DNA of 64,000 nt, from NCBI GenBank assembly GCA_030522415.1, contig CM060107.1, positions 8,452,770-8,516,769 on the forward strand. The letters run 5' to 3'. Shown here in pieces: positions 37,253 through 47,588 of the stretch; within the stretch, counting starts at the first letter, position 1; each line of letters opens with the position of its first letter. Made by a program: the position numbers and the translations under genes. Under the pieces are notes generated by a model. The model saw only the letters and a list, made by a program, of their open reading frames with translations. It searched no databases and was not told the origin of the DNA. Source of the stretch: Channallabes apus (Eukaryota; Chordata; Actinopteri; Siluriformes; Clariidae).

Positions 37253-37620
37253 ATACACACACAAACACACACACAACACACACGCACACACACACACATG
37301 CTTAAACAAATACACACACACATAAACACATACACAACATACATAAACACACACACACACACTCTCTCTCACACACACACACACACACACATGCTTAAAC
37401 ACACACATAAACACAAACACACACACACAACACACACGCACAAATCCATACATAAACACACACTCTCGCACACACACACACACACACACATGCTTAAACA
37501 CACAAATAAACACACACATAAGCACACACACACAACACACACGCACACATCCATACATAAACACACACTCTTGCACACACACACACTCACACACACACAC
37601 ACACACACTCATACACACAC
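37097..37620. repeat. Long CA-rich array with higher-order units
   Basis: About 520 bp of CA interrupted by CATGCTTAAACACACA, CGCACA and CATACATAAACACACACTCT; the last 330 bp show three copies of a unit of about 100 bp carrying these interruptions in the same order. Confidence 0.92.
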
Positions 37621-38125
37621 TGCTCACTGACCTCAGGGCAGGACACACCCTGATAAAGTGAAATGTCTGTCTTTCTGTATGTGTGTGTGTGCGTGTGCGC
37701 GTGTGTGTGTGTGTGTGTGTGTGCGAGAGTGTGAGTGTGAGATATAGTAAAGTCACCACGGTACACACTCCAAAAAGCACATTAATGAAAGATTTACAGC
37801 AGACTCGGGGCTGTAGAGCTCAGGAGGAAGAGAGCGCTCAGAGATTTCCTCTAGAACAACTAAAAATACACTCGGGCTCTCGTGGCCGCCTTCGCTGGAG
37901 ACGGAGACGAGTGTTAAGTGTGAATTAAAGTAAAGAGACAGAGAGACAGAGAGAGTGACACTCACCAGCTCAAACAGTGGCTGCATTCGGAGATGGATGA
38001 CTTTATGCTGCTTTTAAGCGCACCGGTTACACACCAGGTCTGCTCTTGGGGTAAATGGAGAGAAACCACAACACACACACACACACTATTATGAGCACTG
38101 ACAGGTGAAGTGAATAACATGGAAT
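37621..38125. other. No gene seen
   Basis: TG run at 37679-37722, GAGA-rich stretch near 37940, otherwise unassigned. Confidence 0.35.
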
Positions 38126-38129
38126 TATG

Positions 38130-38690
38130 TGTTGGAAGCGAAAGAAACTGGACAAGCGTAAAGATCTGAGCCGCTGTGTGAAGGGACACATTGCGACGTC
38201 TAGACGTCTGGGTCAGAACGACTCCAAAGCTGCAGCTCTTGAGGTATGTTCCTGGACTGAAGTGGTCAGGACATACCGAAAGTGATCCAAAGGAGGAAAG
38301 CCGGAGAACTGGCGACAGGGTAACGGGACAGTCAAGGCTCACTGATGCACAGGAGCTCCACCATATCCTCCACCAAAAGCTCCTAAAATGGACATGTCAG
38401 CTTCAGATCAATGGAAGAACATTGACCATGCCTGGTCTGATGAATCATGTTTTCTTTTACACCATGTGGATAGCCGTGTGTGTGTGTGTGTGTTATCTTA
38501 TCTGGAGAAAAGATGGCACCAGAATGCACTATGGGAAGAAGGCGGAGTCAGCGTGATGCTCAGGGTAATGTTCTGATGTTAAACCTCGGGTCCTGCCTCT
38601 CATGCAGATGTTTCTTTGACATGTACCAAATATCTACACATGGTCTGAGTTCCACCTCTTCATGGACATGATGTTTCTAGATGGCAGTGG
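38130..38690 (+). pseudogene. Tc1/IS630-type transposase fragment
   Basis: In shifting frames it reads SDQWKNIDHAWSDESCFLLH (38400-38460), the DD-catalytic-region signature of a fish Tc1-like family, then HQNALWEEGGVSVML and later SCLSCRCFFDMYQISTHG. A TG run interrupts it at 38475-38491. A SINE follows at its right end. Confidence 0.65.
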
Positions 38691-38699
38691 CTTCTTTCC

Positions 38700-38958
38700 T
38701 GTTCCAGGAGGCATGAGGTGGGGTGCATTCTGTACAGGGAGCTAATCGATCGCAGGGCACACACACACACACACTGCAGGAAATTTGGGAACGCCAATTA
38801 GCATGTCTTTGGACTGTGGGAGGAACAGTAGTACCTGGAGGAAACTCACCAAGCACTGGAAGAGCATGCAAACTCCATGCACACAGAGATGGGACTCGAG
38901 CCTAGCCAGGAATCGAACCCGGACCCGGCGACAGTGCTAGCCGCTACACCACCTCCAA
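38700..38958 (-). mobile_element. tRNA-derived SINE (fish type)
   Basis: Reverse copy of the family seen complete at 58330-58690: GACTCGAGCCTAGCCAGGAATCGAACCC (B-box region; key part GAATCGAACCC), CATGCAAACTCCATGCACAC and TTGGGAACGCCAATTAGCAT are shared. Confidence 0.85.
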
Positions 38959-39559
38959 ATTCTCCACATAGCAATGCAATCATGCATCTACGGGTTGATG
39001 TGCTGGAAAAACAAGTCTGATCTATGGAGGATATACAGTATGTCGACAAAAGTATTTGGCCAAACCTGCAATGACATTGTATCCAAATATATAGACTTCA
39101 ATACGGAGTCTCCACTGTTCTTGAAAGGCCGTCCACAAGATGTTGGAGTGTTTCTGTAGGAAGTCATGCCCATACATTCTGTAGAGCATTTACGAGCTCA
39201 GACACTGATGTTGGATGAGAAGGTCTGGCTCACAATCTCTATTCCAGTTCTTCCCAAAGGTGCTTGATGGTCAGGTCAGGCATCAGGGCTCTGTGTTAGG
39301 GCCAATCAAGTTCTTCTACACCAGACTCATCAAACCATTTATAGTCTTTGCACAAACATGTTGGAATAGAAACGGGTCTTCCCCAAACTGTCGCCAACAA
39401 AGTTGGAAGCATAGCGTTGTCCAAGACGACTTGGTATGCTGAAGCATTAAGATTGTCCTTCACTGGGGACAAGGGGACTGATTGACTGAAACAACTGAAT
39501 TCAATAATTAACAGGTTCGGCCCAGTACTCTTGTCTATACCCACATGGAAAGAACCTAT

Positions 39560-39835
39560 ATGAGGATATATGCGCATATATGAAACCTATATGCAGTATA
39601 TATGTGCATATATCCACACCTATATGAGGATATATGCGCATATATGAAACCTATATGCAGTATATATGCGTATATATCCACACCTATATGAGGATATATG
39701 CGCATATATGAAACCTATATGCAGTATATATGTGCATATATCCACACCTATACGAGGATATATACGCATATATGAAACCTATATGCAGTATATATGCATA
39801 TATATGATAATATATATGCGTATATATGCCACATA
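39560..39835. repeat. Left subterminal repeats of the 4-kb element
   Basis: Four copies of a unit of about 62 bp containing GATATATGCGCATATATGAA and CCTATATGCAGTATATATG; rich in self-complementary TATATGCGCATATA. Confidence 0.9.
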
Positions 39836-40204
39836 TAGGCAACATTGAGGTGCATATATGTGCATATACAGGCCATATAGGTCTCCTGTATTGCTTCTTT
39901 ATATCCACATATAAGCCCTATATGTACAGTACATACAAGATATGTCTCCTTTCGCAGGATCTGGTCATTTTAGCTCATATCTCACTTTGGCAACTGTCAT
40001 ACATGATGCCTAGTTCATATTGTCTATTATCAAGGCAATAACTAAGAACTAACTTTAAAAAAAATGCAAAAAACTTATGTGCGAACACATGAAATTGGTA
40101 TCCTAATTGCCCACATACAGTATATGAGGATATATGCACATATATGAAACCTCAGTCTCCGTGAAAATCTTTTTGAAACACGTCACTAAAATTAACTGAA
40201 ATGA

Positions 40205-40404
40205 GAAATGTTGTTGGTCTTTCGGCTGCTCCCGGCAAGGGGTCGCCACAGCGGAATATCCAGTCCGCACTACAACTTGGCACAGGTTTTACGCCGGATG
40301 CCCTTCCTGATGCAACCCTCCCATTTTATCCGGGCTTGGGACCGACACTGCATCCAGTGGCTGGGGTGTGGGCACTGGCTGGAATCGAACCCGGACCACT
40401 GAGC
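40205..40404. mobile_element. SINE-like fish repeat inside the 4-kb element
   Basis: TTGGTCTTTCGGCTGCTCCC, GGGGTCGCCACAGCGGAATA, GATGCCCTTCCTGATGCAAC and a GGAATCGAACCCGGAC end; the same family lies inverted at 45528-45700. Confidence 0.85.
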
Positions 40405-40559
40405 CACCAGTGAAATGAGAAATATATGTATATATCTTAAAGTGTCTACTTTTAAATGATGCAAGTCACATTGAAAACAAATATTCTCAGTTTATGTAAT
40501 CCGTATGAAACCAAGGAGAGGCACAGAATTTCTGTCGCACTTATCTCCTAATGACCCGA

Positions 40560-40851
40560 GGCAGGACACGCCCACACGCCAATCACACGGAAATCAGTCA
40601 GGGTAATTTACATACTAGGCCACGCCCCCGGACACCGGCCTGATCAACACACACACAGAGAGACAGGTTTGAAAACACTCAGATTCAGTGAGTTTTCTGC
40701 ACGTTTTGGAAGATGGCACGCGCTTACACATCCGAGGAAACTCCTGGAAAGTAGGAGGAGTTTACATTTACCTCAGAAGAAGACTGTGTGACTCCGACGA
40801 CGAACAGGAGCATTTTGAACAGAGAATAGACCCATGCTACACTGGGTAAGT
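40560..40851 (+). promoter_or_regulatory. Promoter-like patch and first-exon candidate of the 4-kb element
   Basis: GACACGCCCACACGCCAATCAC and GGCCACGCCCCCGGA supply CCAAT and GC-type boxes (CCAATCAC, CACGCCC twice). Downstream a frame with LCDSDDEQEHFEQRIDPCYT runs into ACTGG|gtaagt at 40850-40851. A short ATG frame at 40714 stops after 13 codons. Confidence 0.35.
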
Positions 40852-41454
40852 TATTAAGTCTTATATAACTCTTATTCTGATAATATTAAACTAATATTAG
40901 TAAATATTTTCCTCACTACAGCTAGCTCTTGTCAGCTTGTGTGACATGTTGGCTTTCAATGCCATTTATATAGTTTAGGTAAATCATGCTAATATGCTGC
41001 CTCATGTAGCACAAACATGATATTTCCCGGTGGCTAAGCTAATGCCTTATGGAGTTTACAGATGTTTATAAATGTTCTAATGTATTTCACCTTGTTTTGG
41101 ATAGCTTTAGATTATAGTTGCTAATATGTATTTGGCTCTGTTTTGGTTAGCTTATAACACTGCTATCAGTAATGTTATTTAGCACAAACAAGCTAGTTCC
41201 AGGTGGCTAAAATACAGCCTTATGTAGCTAAGTGATGCTTATGAATATTTCTTTGGTGTAAATGTATATAATCCCTTTTGTTTAGCGTGTATTTACAAAT
41301 GCCTGATAAGATGTAATTGTTTAGAATGTGTTCAATATGTGTGTAATGTCCAGTGGATGGTGTTTGCTAATGTCTCAGTTGTAAATGTTTGAGATCCACT
41401 ACATGGTCTGTTGTCCATCAACAGATATTTGCCCAGCCTATTGCCCATCAAAAA

Positions 41455-41645
41455 TACAGAGGGGCACAAAAATGTATACACACTTTCACAATTGTTATCT
41501 ATGGCCTTTTTTAAAACTCAAATTGAATTATGGCTGCAGTGTGTAGTATTATCTATCATCATCATTGATGCTGTCATGTGACCTACAGAAGAGAGGTGTA
41601 TATTTTTCATGTTGAAGTGTGGATACATTTTTGGTCATCTCTGTA
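41455..41645. mobile_element. Small MITE, 191 bp
   Basis: Inverted ends TACAGAGGGGCACAAAAATG and (reverse of the right end) TACAGAGATGACCAAAAATG. It sits in the intron-like part of the 4-kb element. Confidence 0.7.
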
Positions 41646-41732
41646 CTGTATATATTGTGCATCCATATTAATTGCACATCCATTTACTCTGAACAGTATA
41701 GGTTAACATTTTTTTATTTATTTGTTTTTAGG

Positions 41733-42095
41733 AATGTGTCTGCATCACCCTTGCCTTCACCAGCCCCTCACATCAGGACACGCAAGCTCCGTTCAGATGG
41801 ACCTCTTGTATTTGTGAAGTGGATGGACACACGAGAAGTATCTACATGTTGTACCATCCATTCTGCTTATACAGTAGACGCGGTGAAGATGAGGGTGAAA
41901 TTACAAGGTACATGGACTACAAAGACATTTCCTGTGACTGCGTACAACCAGCACATGGGGAGTTGATCCCTCTGATCAGCTATTACAATACTATACTACA
42001 CAGCACAAAACAATGAAGTCGTACAGAAATATTTCTCTACACTGCTTGGACATTGCTCCAACCAATGCTTACCCTGCATATATGTTTTGTACAGT
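41733..42095 (+). pseudogene. piggyBac-type transposase C-terminal fragment
   Basis: After an acceptor ttttag the frame reads FVKWMDTREVSTCCTIHSAY, GTWTTKTFP, VTAYNQHMG and, after a frame slip at 41963, STKQ then SYRNISLHCLDIAPTNAY. This order (KWxDxRxV, YNxHMG, WYR-xxxHxxDIAxxNAY) is that of piggyBac (DDE_Tnp_1_7) transposases. The N-terminal catalytic aspartates are not found upstream, so it is a remnant. Confidence 0.75.
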
Positions 42096-42327
42096 TTTTT
42101 TTTTTATCTTGCACTGTTTTACTCTGAATGTCCGTCTTTTTTCAGTTTTTATTTTGCACTGTTCCTGTTGCAGTTTTACCCTGCATGTATCTTTATCATT
42201 AATCTGCATTTATACATAAAATCCTATTAACTATTGGGAAGCTAAACATGAGAATCAGTATGAAACATGAAAAGTTTCTAAAAGTTGCCAATAAATTAAT
42301 ATTGTGATGTGAAATTATTTTTCAGAT

Positions 42328-42475
42328 TGAAGTTATAAAGGGCTCTGGGGTGTTTTGCCAGGCAGAAGCGTGGAGAGCAACCCGCCTTGCCACCTCTGCT
42401 ACTGCCATGGTACAGAATCTGCTGCTGGGCACCTTCGAATTGGAGACTGGACCAAATTAAAAAGGTAGCCATTAT
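42328..42475 (+). pseudogene. BEN-domain-like exon 1 in the 4-kb element
   Basis: Acceptor atttttcag, then a frame with GVFCQAEAWRATRLATSATA and MVQNLLLGTFELE, and AAAAAG|gtagcc as a donor. The WRATRLA...LLLGTFxxE pattern resembles the first half of BEN domains. The frame hits a stop six codons before the donor, so this copy looks broken. Confidence 0.45.
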
Positions 42476-42843
42476 TGGTGAGTAAATGCATAATGCGTTG
42501 AGAAGGGAAAAAAACATTATAAGTTCACCACTTTAACCATAGCCTACTTGTATCAATGTTTATTAGCCATCAATGGAGACTGCATAAGGTAGGGCACCCA
42601 TTATTGTTACTGTATCTGCTTGGTACCTATAATACTAATTCATCACTTGCTCACTTCTTAATCCTACCTTTCCTCTTCTAAAGCCACATTTCTGGGGTAT
42701 TGCGCTATAGGGTGTGTAGTCCTCTATTTTGTAGAACATATAGTGTTGCAAATAACCTCGTGGCACTAATTGTTGTCGTCTGAAGTTTTAATAAATAATA
42801 ATTTATTATTATTATACTGTCTTATTATTTTTGTCTTCTCTAG

Positions 42844-42988
42844 ATGCTACATTGAAGAAGTGGTCGGCAGCCACCCGAAGGCAGATAGGCACTTCTATCA
42901 ATTCAAAGCTCACGGAGCTGGGAAGATCCACAAAATATATTTTTTTCTTCCTGTTCAGTTTTTTGTCATGTTTTTGTTCTTTTACTAG
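42844..42988 (+). pseudogene. BEN-domain-like exon 2 in the 4-kb element
   Basis: Acceptor ttctctag, then DATLKKWSAATRRQIGTSIN followed by SKLTELGRSTK, resembling the second half of a BEN domain, ending in a stop at 42986-42988; an AATAAA follows at 43006. Confidence 0.45.
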
Positions 42989-43084
42989 TTGATTGTTCTT
43001 AAGAAAATAAAAAAAAATTAATTTCTACATTTTGGGCTTTTATTTATGTTGTCTAGCAGCTATGGATTTTTTTACTAATCTAGG

Positions 43085-43490
43085 TAAACATATAGGTGCA
43101 TATATGCACACATATATACATGCATATATGTACCTATATATGTGCATATATGTACATAAAATATAGGAAAACGGCCAATTTTATATGTCACATATACTGT
43201 ATTACTATATAGGTTCATATATGCACATATAATATAGGAAAACGGCCAATTTTATATATGTCTATATAGGTACATATATGCATGCATACTGTATATGCAC
43301 GCATATATGTACGCATATATGTACATATAATATAGGAAAACGGCCAATTTTATATATGTCACATATACTGTATTACTATATAGGTACATATATGTACGCA
43401 TATATGCACGCATATATGCACATATAATATAGGAAAACGGCCAATTTTATATATGTCACATATATTAAAAACCTATATCAAAACCTATAT
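43085..43490. repeat. Right subterminal repeats of the 4-kb element
   Basis: Four copies of a unit of 70-100 bp holding ATAGGAAAACGGCCAATTTT, TATGTCACATATACTGTATT and TATATGCACGCATATATG. Confidence 0.92.
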
Positions 43491-43537
43491 TAAAACATAT
43501 ATGTTTATATAGGTTCTTTCCGTGTGGGTATACTGTA

Positions 43538-44685
43538 GATGAGGGTATGGTTCCGGATGGTGTCCGAAAGTTTTTGAGGTTTTTTTTTTTTTATCTCCGT
43601 AAGGTGTTGATACTGTTGTGAAATCGGTTCTCCAGATCTGAGAGCGCTCACTGTGTAAGCAATAAAAGAAAGCTGTTACACCTGTGTGCACCATTTAGGA
43701 AGATTTATTACCCCTCTACTTACAGCTTTTAAAAGGGTTATGGAAGAGACTGGGCTTTTTTTCTTCTTCTTTTTTTTCCATGGCACTCTGCGCTGTGTTT
43801 CCATTCTGCCAACTCAAAGTGACATCGAAAGAGAAATGTCAAAAGTTTGGAACGAAAACAAAAGGAAGGACAGAATGAGGTCTGGTCATCATTCGTGTCT
43901 GAGAAGCTGAAAGCTCTAAAAGTTAATCTGGAAGACACACACACACACGTGCGCGCGCACAGAGTGGTCCAGGACACTCACATGCTCTTTGCTTTAACTT
44001 GCTATAGAGCTGATGTTTGTTGCATGTGTGTGTGTGTGTGTATGTGTGTGTGTGATTAGGAAAATAGCTTCGGCCAACATTTCTACATTCTCTGCATTTC
44101 TTTTGCGGCTCTCACAGACGGTTCAAACTCCCCGGCTGGCGTTCTTTACTTCCTGCTGTTTACTTTTCTGTAGTGTGATATCGAACATAGCTGAAGGGAA
44201 ACACACACACACACACACACTCACTCATACTGCGGTCTGATCGTCTCCTGATTTACATGACTCGAACAGCCATAATAATCACATTTACATTCCCGTTTAT
44301 TCGCTCGGCACACTCCGGTCCAGCTGTTTAAACAGCGTGTGCCAGGTACAGGACTGAATTTCCACCAGCTCTCCTGAAAACAAGGGCCAGATAAATAAAG
44401 GAGCACCGAGACCATGTCTGAGTAAAATGTTCCTGCCGTTATAGAAAGTCATTTCGCATCGATTGTACGAGAAGATGGAGATACAGAGCAAAGAATCATC
44501 TTGTCTACTTCCTTTGGAAAAAAAAACCCCACTTGGAAATCTTGTTAGAGCTCACAACAGTGCAGCAGCTGGAGTTTAGTGCCAGATGTTAGATTCGATA
44601 CCTTCGCTAGCTTTGCTCAGGTGATGTTTCACATCATCATTTAAAGCAGCCTCAGTTATAGCAAGCGCGCGGCGGCTGTGTCCCA
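43538..44685. other. No gene seen
   Basis: T11 and T8 runs, CA and TG runs at 43934, 44022-44053 and 44201-44222; otherwise unassigned. Confidence 0.35.
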
Positions 44686-44687
44686 AA

Positions 44688-45290
44688 TGCTGCTGTGCTC
44701 CAAGCGTGTGGCGGCTGTGTCCCAAATGCACTGTAGCTGTGTCCCTAATGCACTGTAGCTGTGTCCCAAACACACTTCCAATGTGTCCCAAGTACATTCT
44801 GTGTACTTTAGCTGTGTCCCTAGTGCGTCCGTGTCCAAAACACACTCCGGCTGTGTCCCAGACAAACTCCCATTGTGTCCCAAACACCCTTCAACTGTGT
44901 CCAAAACACACTCCGGCTGTGTTCCAAATACACTCTGGTCTTGTCTATACCACACTCTGGTTGTATGCCTAATGCAGCTGTGTCCCAAAACACAGAACTC
45001 CCAATTTGTCCCAAACACCCTTCCACCGTGTGGCAAACACTGCACTTGAGCTGTGCCCTTAAAGTGTCCATGTCCCAAACACATTCTGGCGGTGTCCCAA
45101 ATGCACTCGGGCTGTGTGCCAAATGCGGCTGTGCTACAAGCACACTGCGGCTGTGTCCCAAACAAACTCCCAATTTGTCCCAAACACCCTTCGACTGTGT
45201 GCGAAACAAACTCCCGCTGTGTTCCTATTGCATCCGTGTCCCAAACACATTCCGGCTATGTCCCAAATGCACTCCCAAAAGTCCTGGCCA
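44688..45290. repeat. Degenerate minisatellite CTGTGTCCCAAACACACTC
   Basis: About 26 diverged copies of a unit near 23 bp (GGCTGTGTCCCAAAYRCACT). Frames on both strands stay open only because of repeat structure. Confidence 0.88.
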
Positions 45291-45321
45291 TAAACAAGCA
45301 ACAACACTCAGGTAGGTGCCA

Positions 45322-45520
45322 GGGTCAGGGGTAGCTCAGTGGTTAAGGCGTTGGACTACGGTTTGGAAGATCCCAGGTTAAAATCCCACAACCACCAAGT
45401 TGCCACTGTTGTGCCCTTGAGCAAGGCCCTTAACCCTCAACTGCTCAGATGTGTAATGAGATAAAAATGTAAGTCGCTCTGGATAAGAGCATCTGCCAAA
45501 TGCCTAAATGTAAATGTAGG
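45322..45520 (+). mobile_element. tRNA-derived SINE with 3' tail
   Basis: GTAGCTCAGTGGTTAAGGCG is an A-box region and CAGGTTAAAATCCCAC a mutated B-box; GCCCTTGAGCAAGGCCCTTA and GTAAGTCGCTCTGGATAAGA are the typical fish SINE body; the tail is (TAAATG)n. Confidence 0.88.
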
Positions 45521-45527
45521 CTGTGGC

Positions 45528-45700
45528 ATTTAAACCATGCTCAATTGGTTCTAAGGGGCTCAAAGTGTGGGAGGGTTGCGTCAGGAAGGGCATCCGGTGT
45601 AAAACCTGTGCCAAGTTGTGTTGCGGACTGGATATATCGCTATCGCTACCGATCGCCTTGTCGGGAGCAGCCGAAAGACCAACAACAACAATCTCTGGGT
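45528..45700. mobile_element. SINE-like fish repeat, inverted relative to 40205
   Basis: GTGGGAGGGTTGCGTCAGGA, GGCATCCGGTGTAAAACCTG and CGGGAGCAGCCGAAAGACCA are reverse matches to the copy in the 4-kb element. Confidence 0.87.
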
Positions 45701-46170
45701 CTCTTTGTGCTTTAATTCTGTTCGTTTCTTCCTCTTTCCCTGCATGCAAAGATGCTCTTGATAGAGCTATCGGGTGACTTTTTGGTGAAACAATACGCAG
45801 AGTGAAAGTCGAGAATGCACACTGCATATGGAAAGAATAAGCAGATCCTTCCAGAACATTCCAGCACTATAACGAATTCCTGGAGAGACACCTGAAGACA
45901 AACTCTCTATACGTTTTAGAGGAAAGCTTTATTTAGTACCAGACTCCAAGCCGTCCGTGACGTGAGCGGTCATGTACAGTACGCAGTGTAGATGTGGATG
46001 GAGATATGAAATTCTTTCCAGGAATAAACTCCTACTCATAATTGTGTTTGTGTGTGAAATGTTCTGCTTTACTAGACTTTAAACAGATTTACACTGTATA
46101 CAGACACACTTGGAACATTTTCTGTATTATGTACACATGTAGTGCAAACATCTCTCACCTCCACCGTCAG
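45701..46170. other. No gene seen
   Basis: Unique-looking DNA. Confidence 0.35.
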
Positions 46171-46174
46171 TGAG

Positions 46175-46320
46175 CCGACATGCATAGAGGTGGACAAAGT
46201 AGTTGTTACTTATAGTACTGTACGTTAGTGCTCAATACAAGTGGGAAAGCTTTACAGGCAGATTTTTAGTACATGCGTATAAAAAAATACCTAAGTATTA
46301 AAAGTACATTTTCTTTATCT
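46175..46320. mobile_element. hAT-type non-autonomous fragment
   Basis: TAGAGGTGGACAAAGTAGTT and ATACCTAAGTATTAAAAGTA are hallmarks of a fish hAT-derived repeat. Confidence 0.5.
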
Positions 46321-47070
46321 AATTGTTATGATATTTTTGTATTATTGTGGCTTTGTTTTATAGAACACGTAAAAAAACCTTTAGCCTGCTTAATACACTG
46401 ATGAGCTCAAATAAGCTGTAGAATAAAGAGTGTTTAGAATTTTACAAAACCTATAGATATTAAACAACTGAATTGACAAAAAAATGTCATCAAAAAAAGT
46501 TTCTCCATTCAAAGAAATGCTATTAAAGCATTAAAAAAGAATTAATGAAACAACCCGTTGCCTTAAAATGTAGGCTCAGGTTCAATTTATGCAGTTTTAT
46601 AAGGGAATTCGCTGCTTAGTTTTACTGAACATCCTACAGAACCTTCTGAAGACTTTGTCAAACTTCCTTTTTCATGCAGCAAAAACCCAGAAGTTTTTAT
46701 TTTTTAGAGCAAGGTGGGATAAACACCCCCTGTAATTAAACACCAGGGGAAAATGAGGAACTCCAGGAACTGACCACCAGTGCTACCACCACCATGCTTC
46801 AAATTTAAGAAAGATTTATTATCATAATCTAAACAATTGCATTTTTTTAAATGTTTGTGTGGAATTGCTAAAAACAAATAGATTAAAGAAATTATTATAA
46901 TCTGTTAATGTTCTGACTTTCAAATGGCATCCGTTTTTGAACGGTTTATGGGTTCCCTTTTGAGTCTGGTTCCTGAGTTTCTTCCTTGCATCTCACATGC
47001 TCATTAGTCTGAAATGTCTGAAATGTACAGTATATATCTCCTGTCATCACTGTTGCCTCAAACCATCCCT
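46321..47070. other. fhl3 upstream, no gene seen
   Basis: AT-rich; GTGCTACCACCACCATGCTT near 46780 is a phrase shared with Tc1-type debris at 50260. Confidence 0.4.
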
Positions 47071-47074
47071 CCCT

Positions 47075-47165
47075 CCGGTCTGTGTGCATGGAGTTTGCAT
47101 GTTCTCCCTGTGCTTGGTTCTCCAGTTACTTCACAGTCCAAAGACATGCAATGGAGATGATTCGT
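47075..47165 (+). mobile_element. SINE fragment
   Basis: GTGTGCATGGAGTTTGCATG, TTCTCCCTGTGCTTGG and CAGTCCAAAGACATGCA match the 58330 SINE. Confidence 0.75.
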
Positions 47166-47409
47166 GTTTTCAAATCGCCTCTAGTTGCCTGGAGGTCCTC
47201 AGCAGCAACCATGGAGCAATGCTTCTCAGGTCATTCCAGCCAACCTTTGTTTAGCAGGGATGGTTTGAACAAAAGATTAATGATGTGTTCCCGTGAAGTT
47301 CTTTTGTGACAATGTCCAGTTCTATACAAGTAAAATAAATCGGTCATTTACTGCTTACTTGAACATCTTACTACCTGGTGGCTAAGATTCATGTGTTTGT
47401 GTGTTACAG

Positions 47410-47588
47410 GTTATAAGAGAGCGTGGATCAGGATGAGTGAGCAGTTTAGCTGTGAGAACTGTAAGGAGTCTCTGTATGGGAGGAAGTACATCCAGGTGGA
47501 CGACGTCCCTCACTGTGTTCCCTGTTACGATCGTCTCTACGCCAACATCTGCCAGGGCTGCAAAGAGCTCATCGGACATAACTCACAG
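47410..47588 (+). CDS. fhl3: fhl3 exon with start codon (residues 1-52)
   Basis: Acceptor gtgttacag, 23 nt of 5' UTR, ATG at 47433, donor TCACAG|gtcagt. It holds the half LIM and the start of LIM1. Confidence 0.93.

Larger units (their letters stand above)
39540..43528. mobile_element. 3,989-bp inverted-repeat DNA transposon with TATA target duplication, family unknown
   Basis: Termini CCCACATGGAAAGAACCTAT and, in reverse, CCCACACGGAAAGAACCTAT are 22-bp inverted repeats with one mismatch. Both sides are flanked by TATA (39536-39539, 43529-43532). Because the target is another transposon, the empty site can be reconstructed with a single TATA. Inside: subterminal AT-rich tandem repeats at both ends, an older SINE, a CCAAT/GC-type promoter-like patch (40560-40680), an exon-like stretch with donor ACTGG|gtaagt (40850), a small MITE, a piggyBac-type fragment and two BEN-like exons. 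CCC ends and the transposase fragment suggest a piggyBac relative, but canonical piggyBac uses TTAA. Confidence 0.75.
39034..43537. mobile_element. Tc1-type non-autonomous element, split by the 4-kb element
   Basis: The left end TACAGTATGTCGACAAAAGT is mirrored by the right end, which after removing the insertion and one TATA reads, in reverse, TACAGTATAGACAAGAGTAC. The 506 bp at 39034-39539 plus five bases at 43533-43537 make one element. Interior phrases (GGTGCTTGATGGTCAGGTCA, GCATAGCGTTGTCCAAGACG) are typical of this fish family. Confidence 0.8.

Noticed and set aside
36854..37780. 308-codon Cys-Val-rich frame and His-Thr frames
   Set aside because: CA/TG microsatellite translations.
41733..42095. 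Intact domesticated piggyBac (PGBD) gene
   Set aside because: The catalytic N-terminal part is missing and the frame is broken near 41963.
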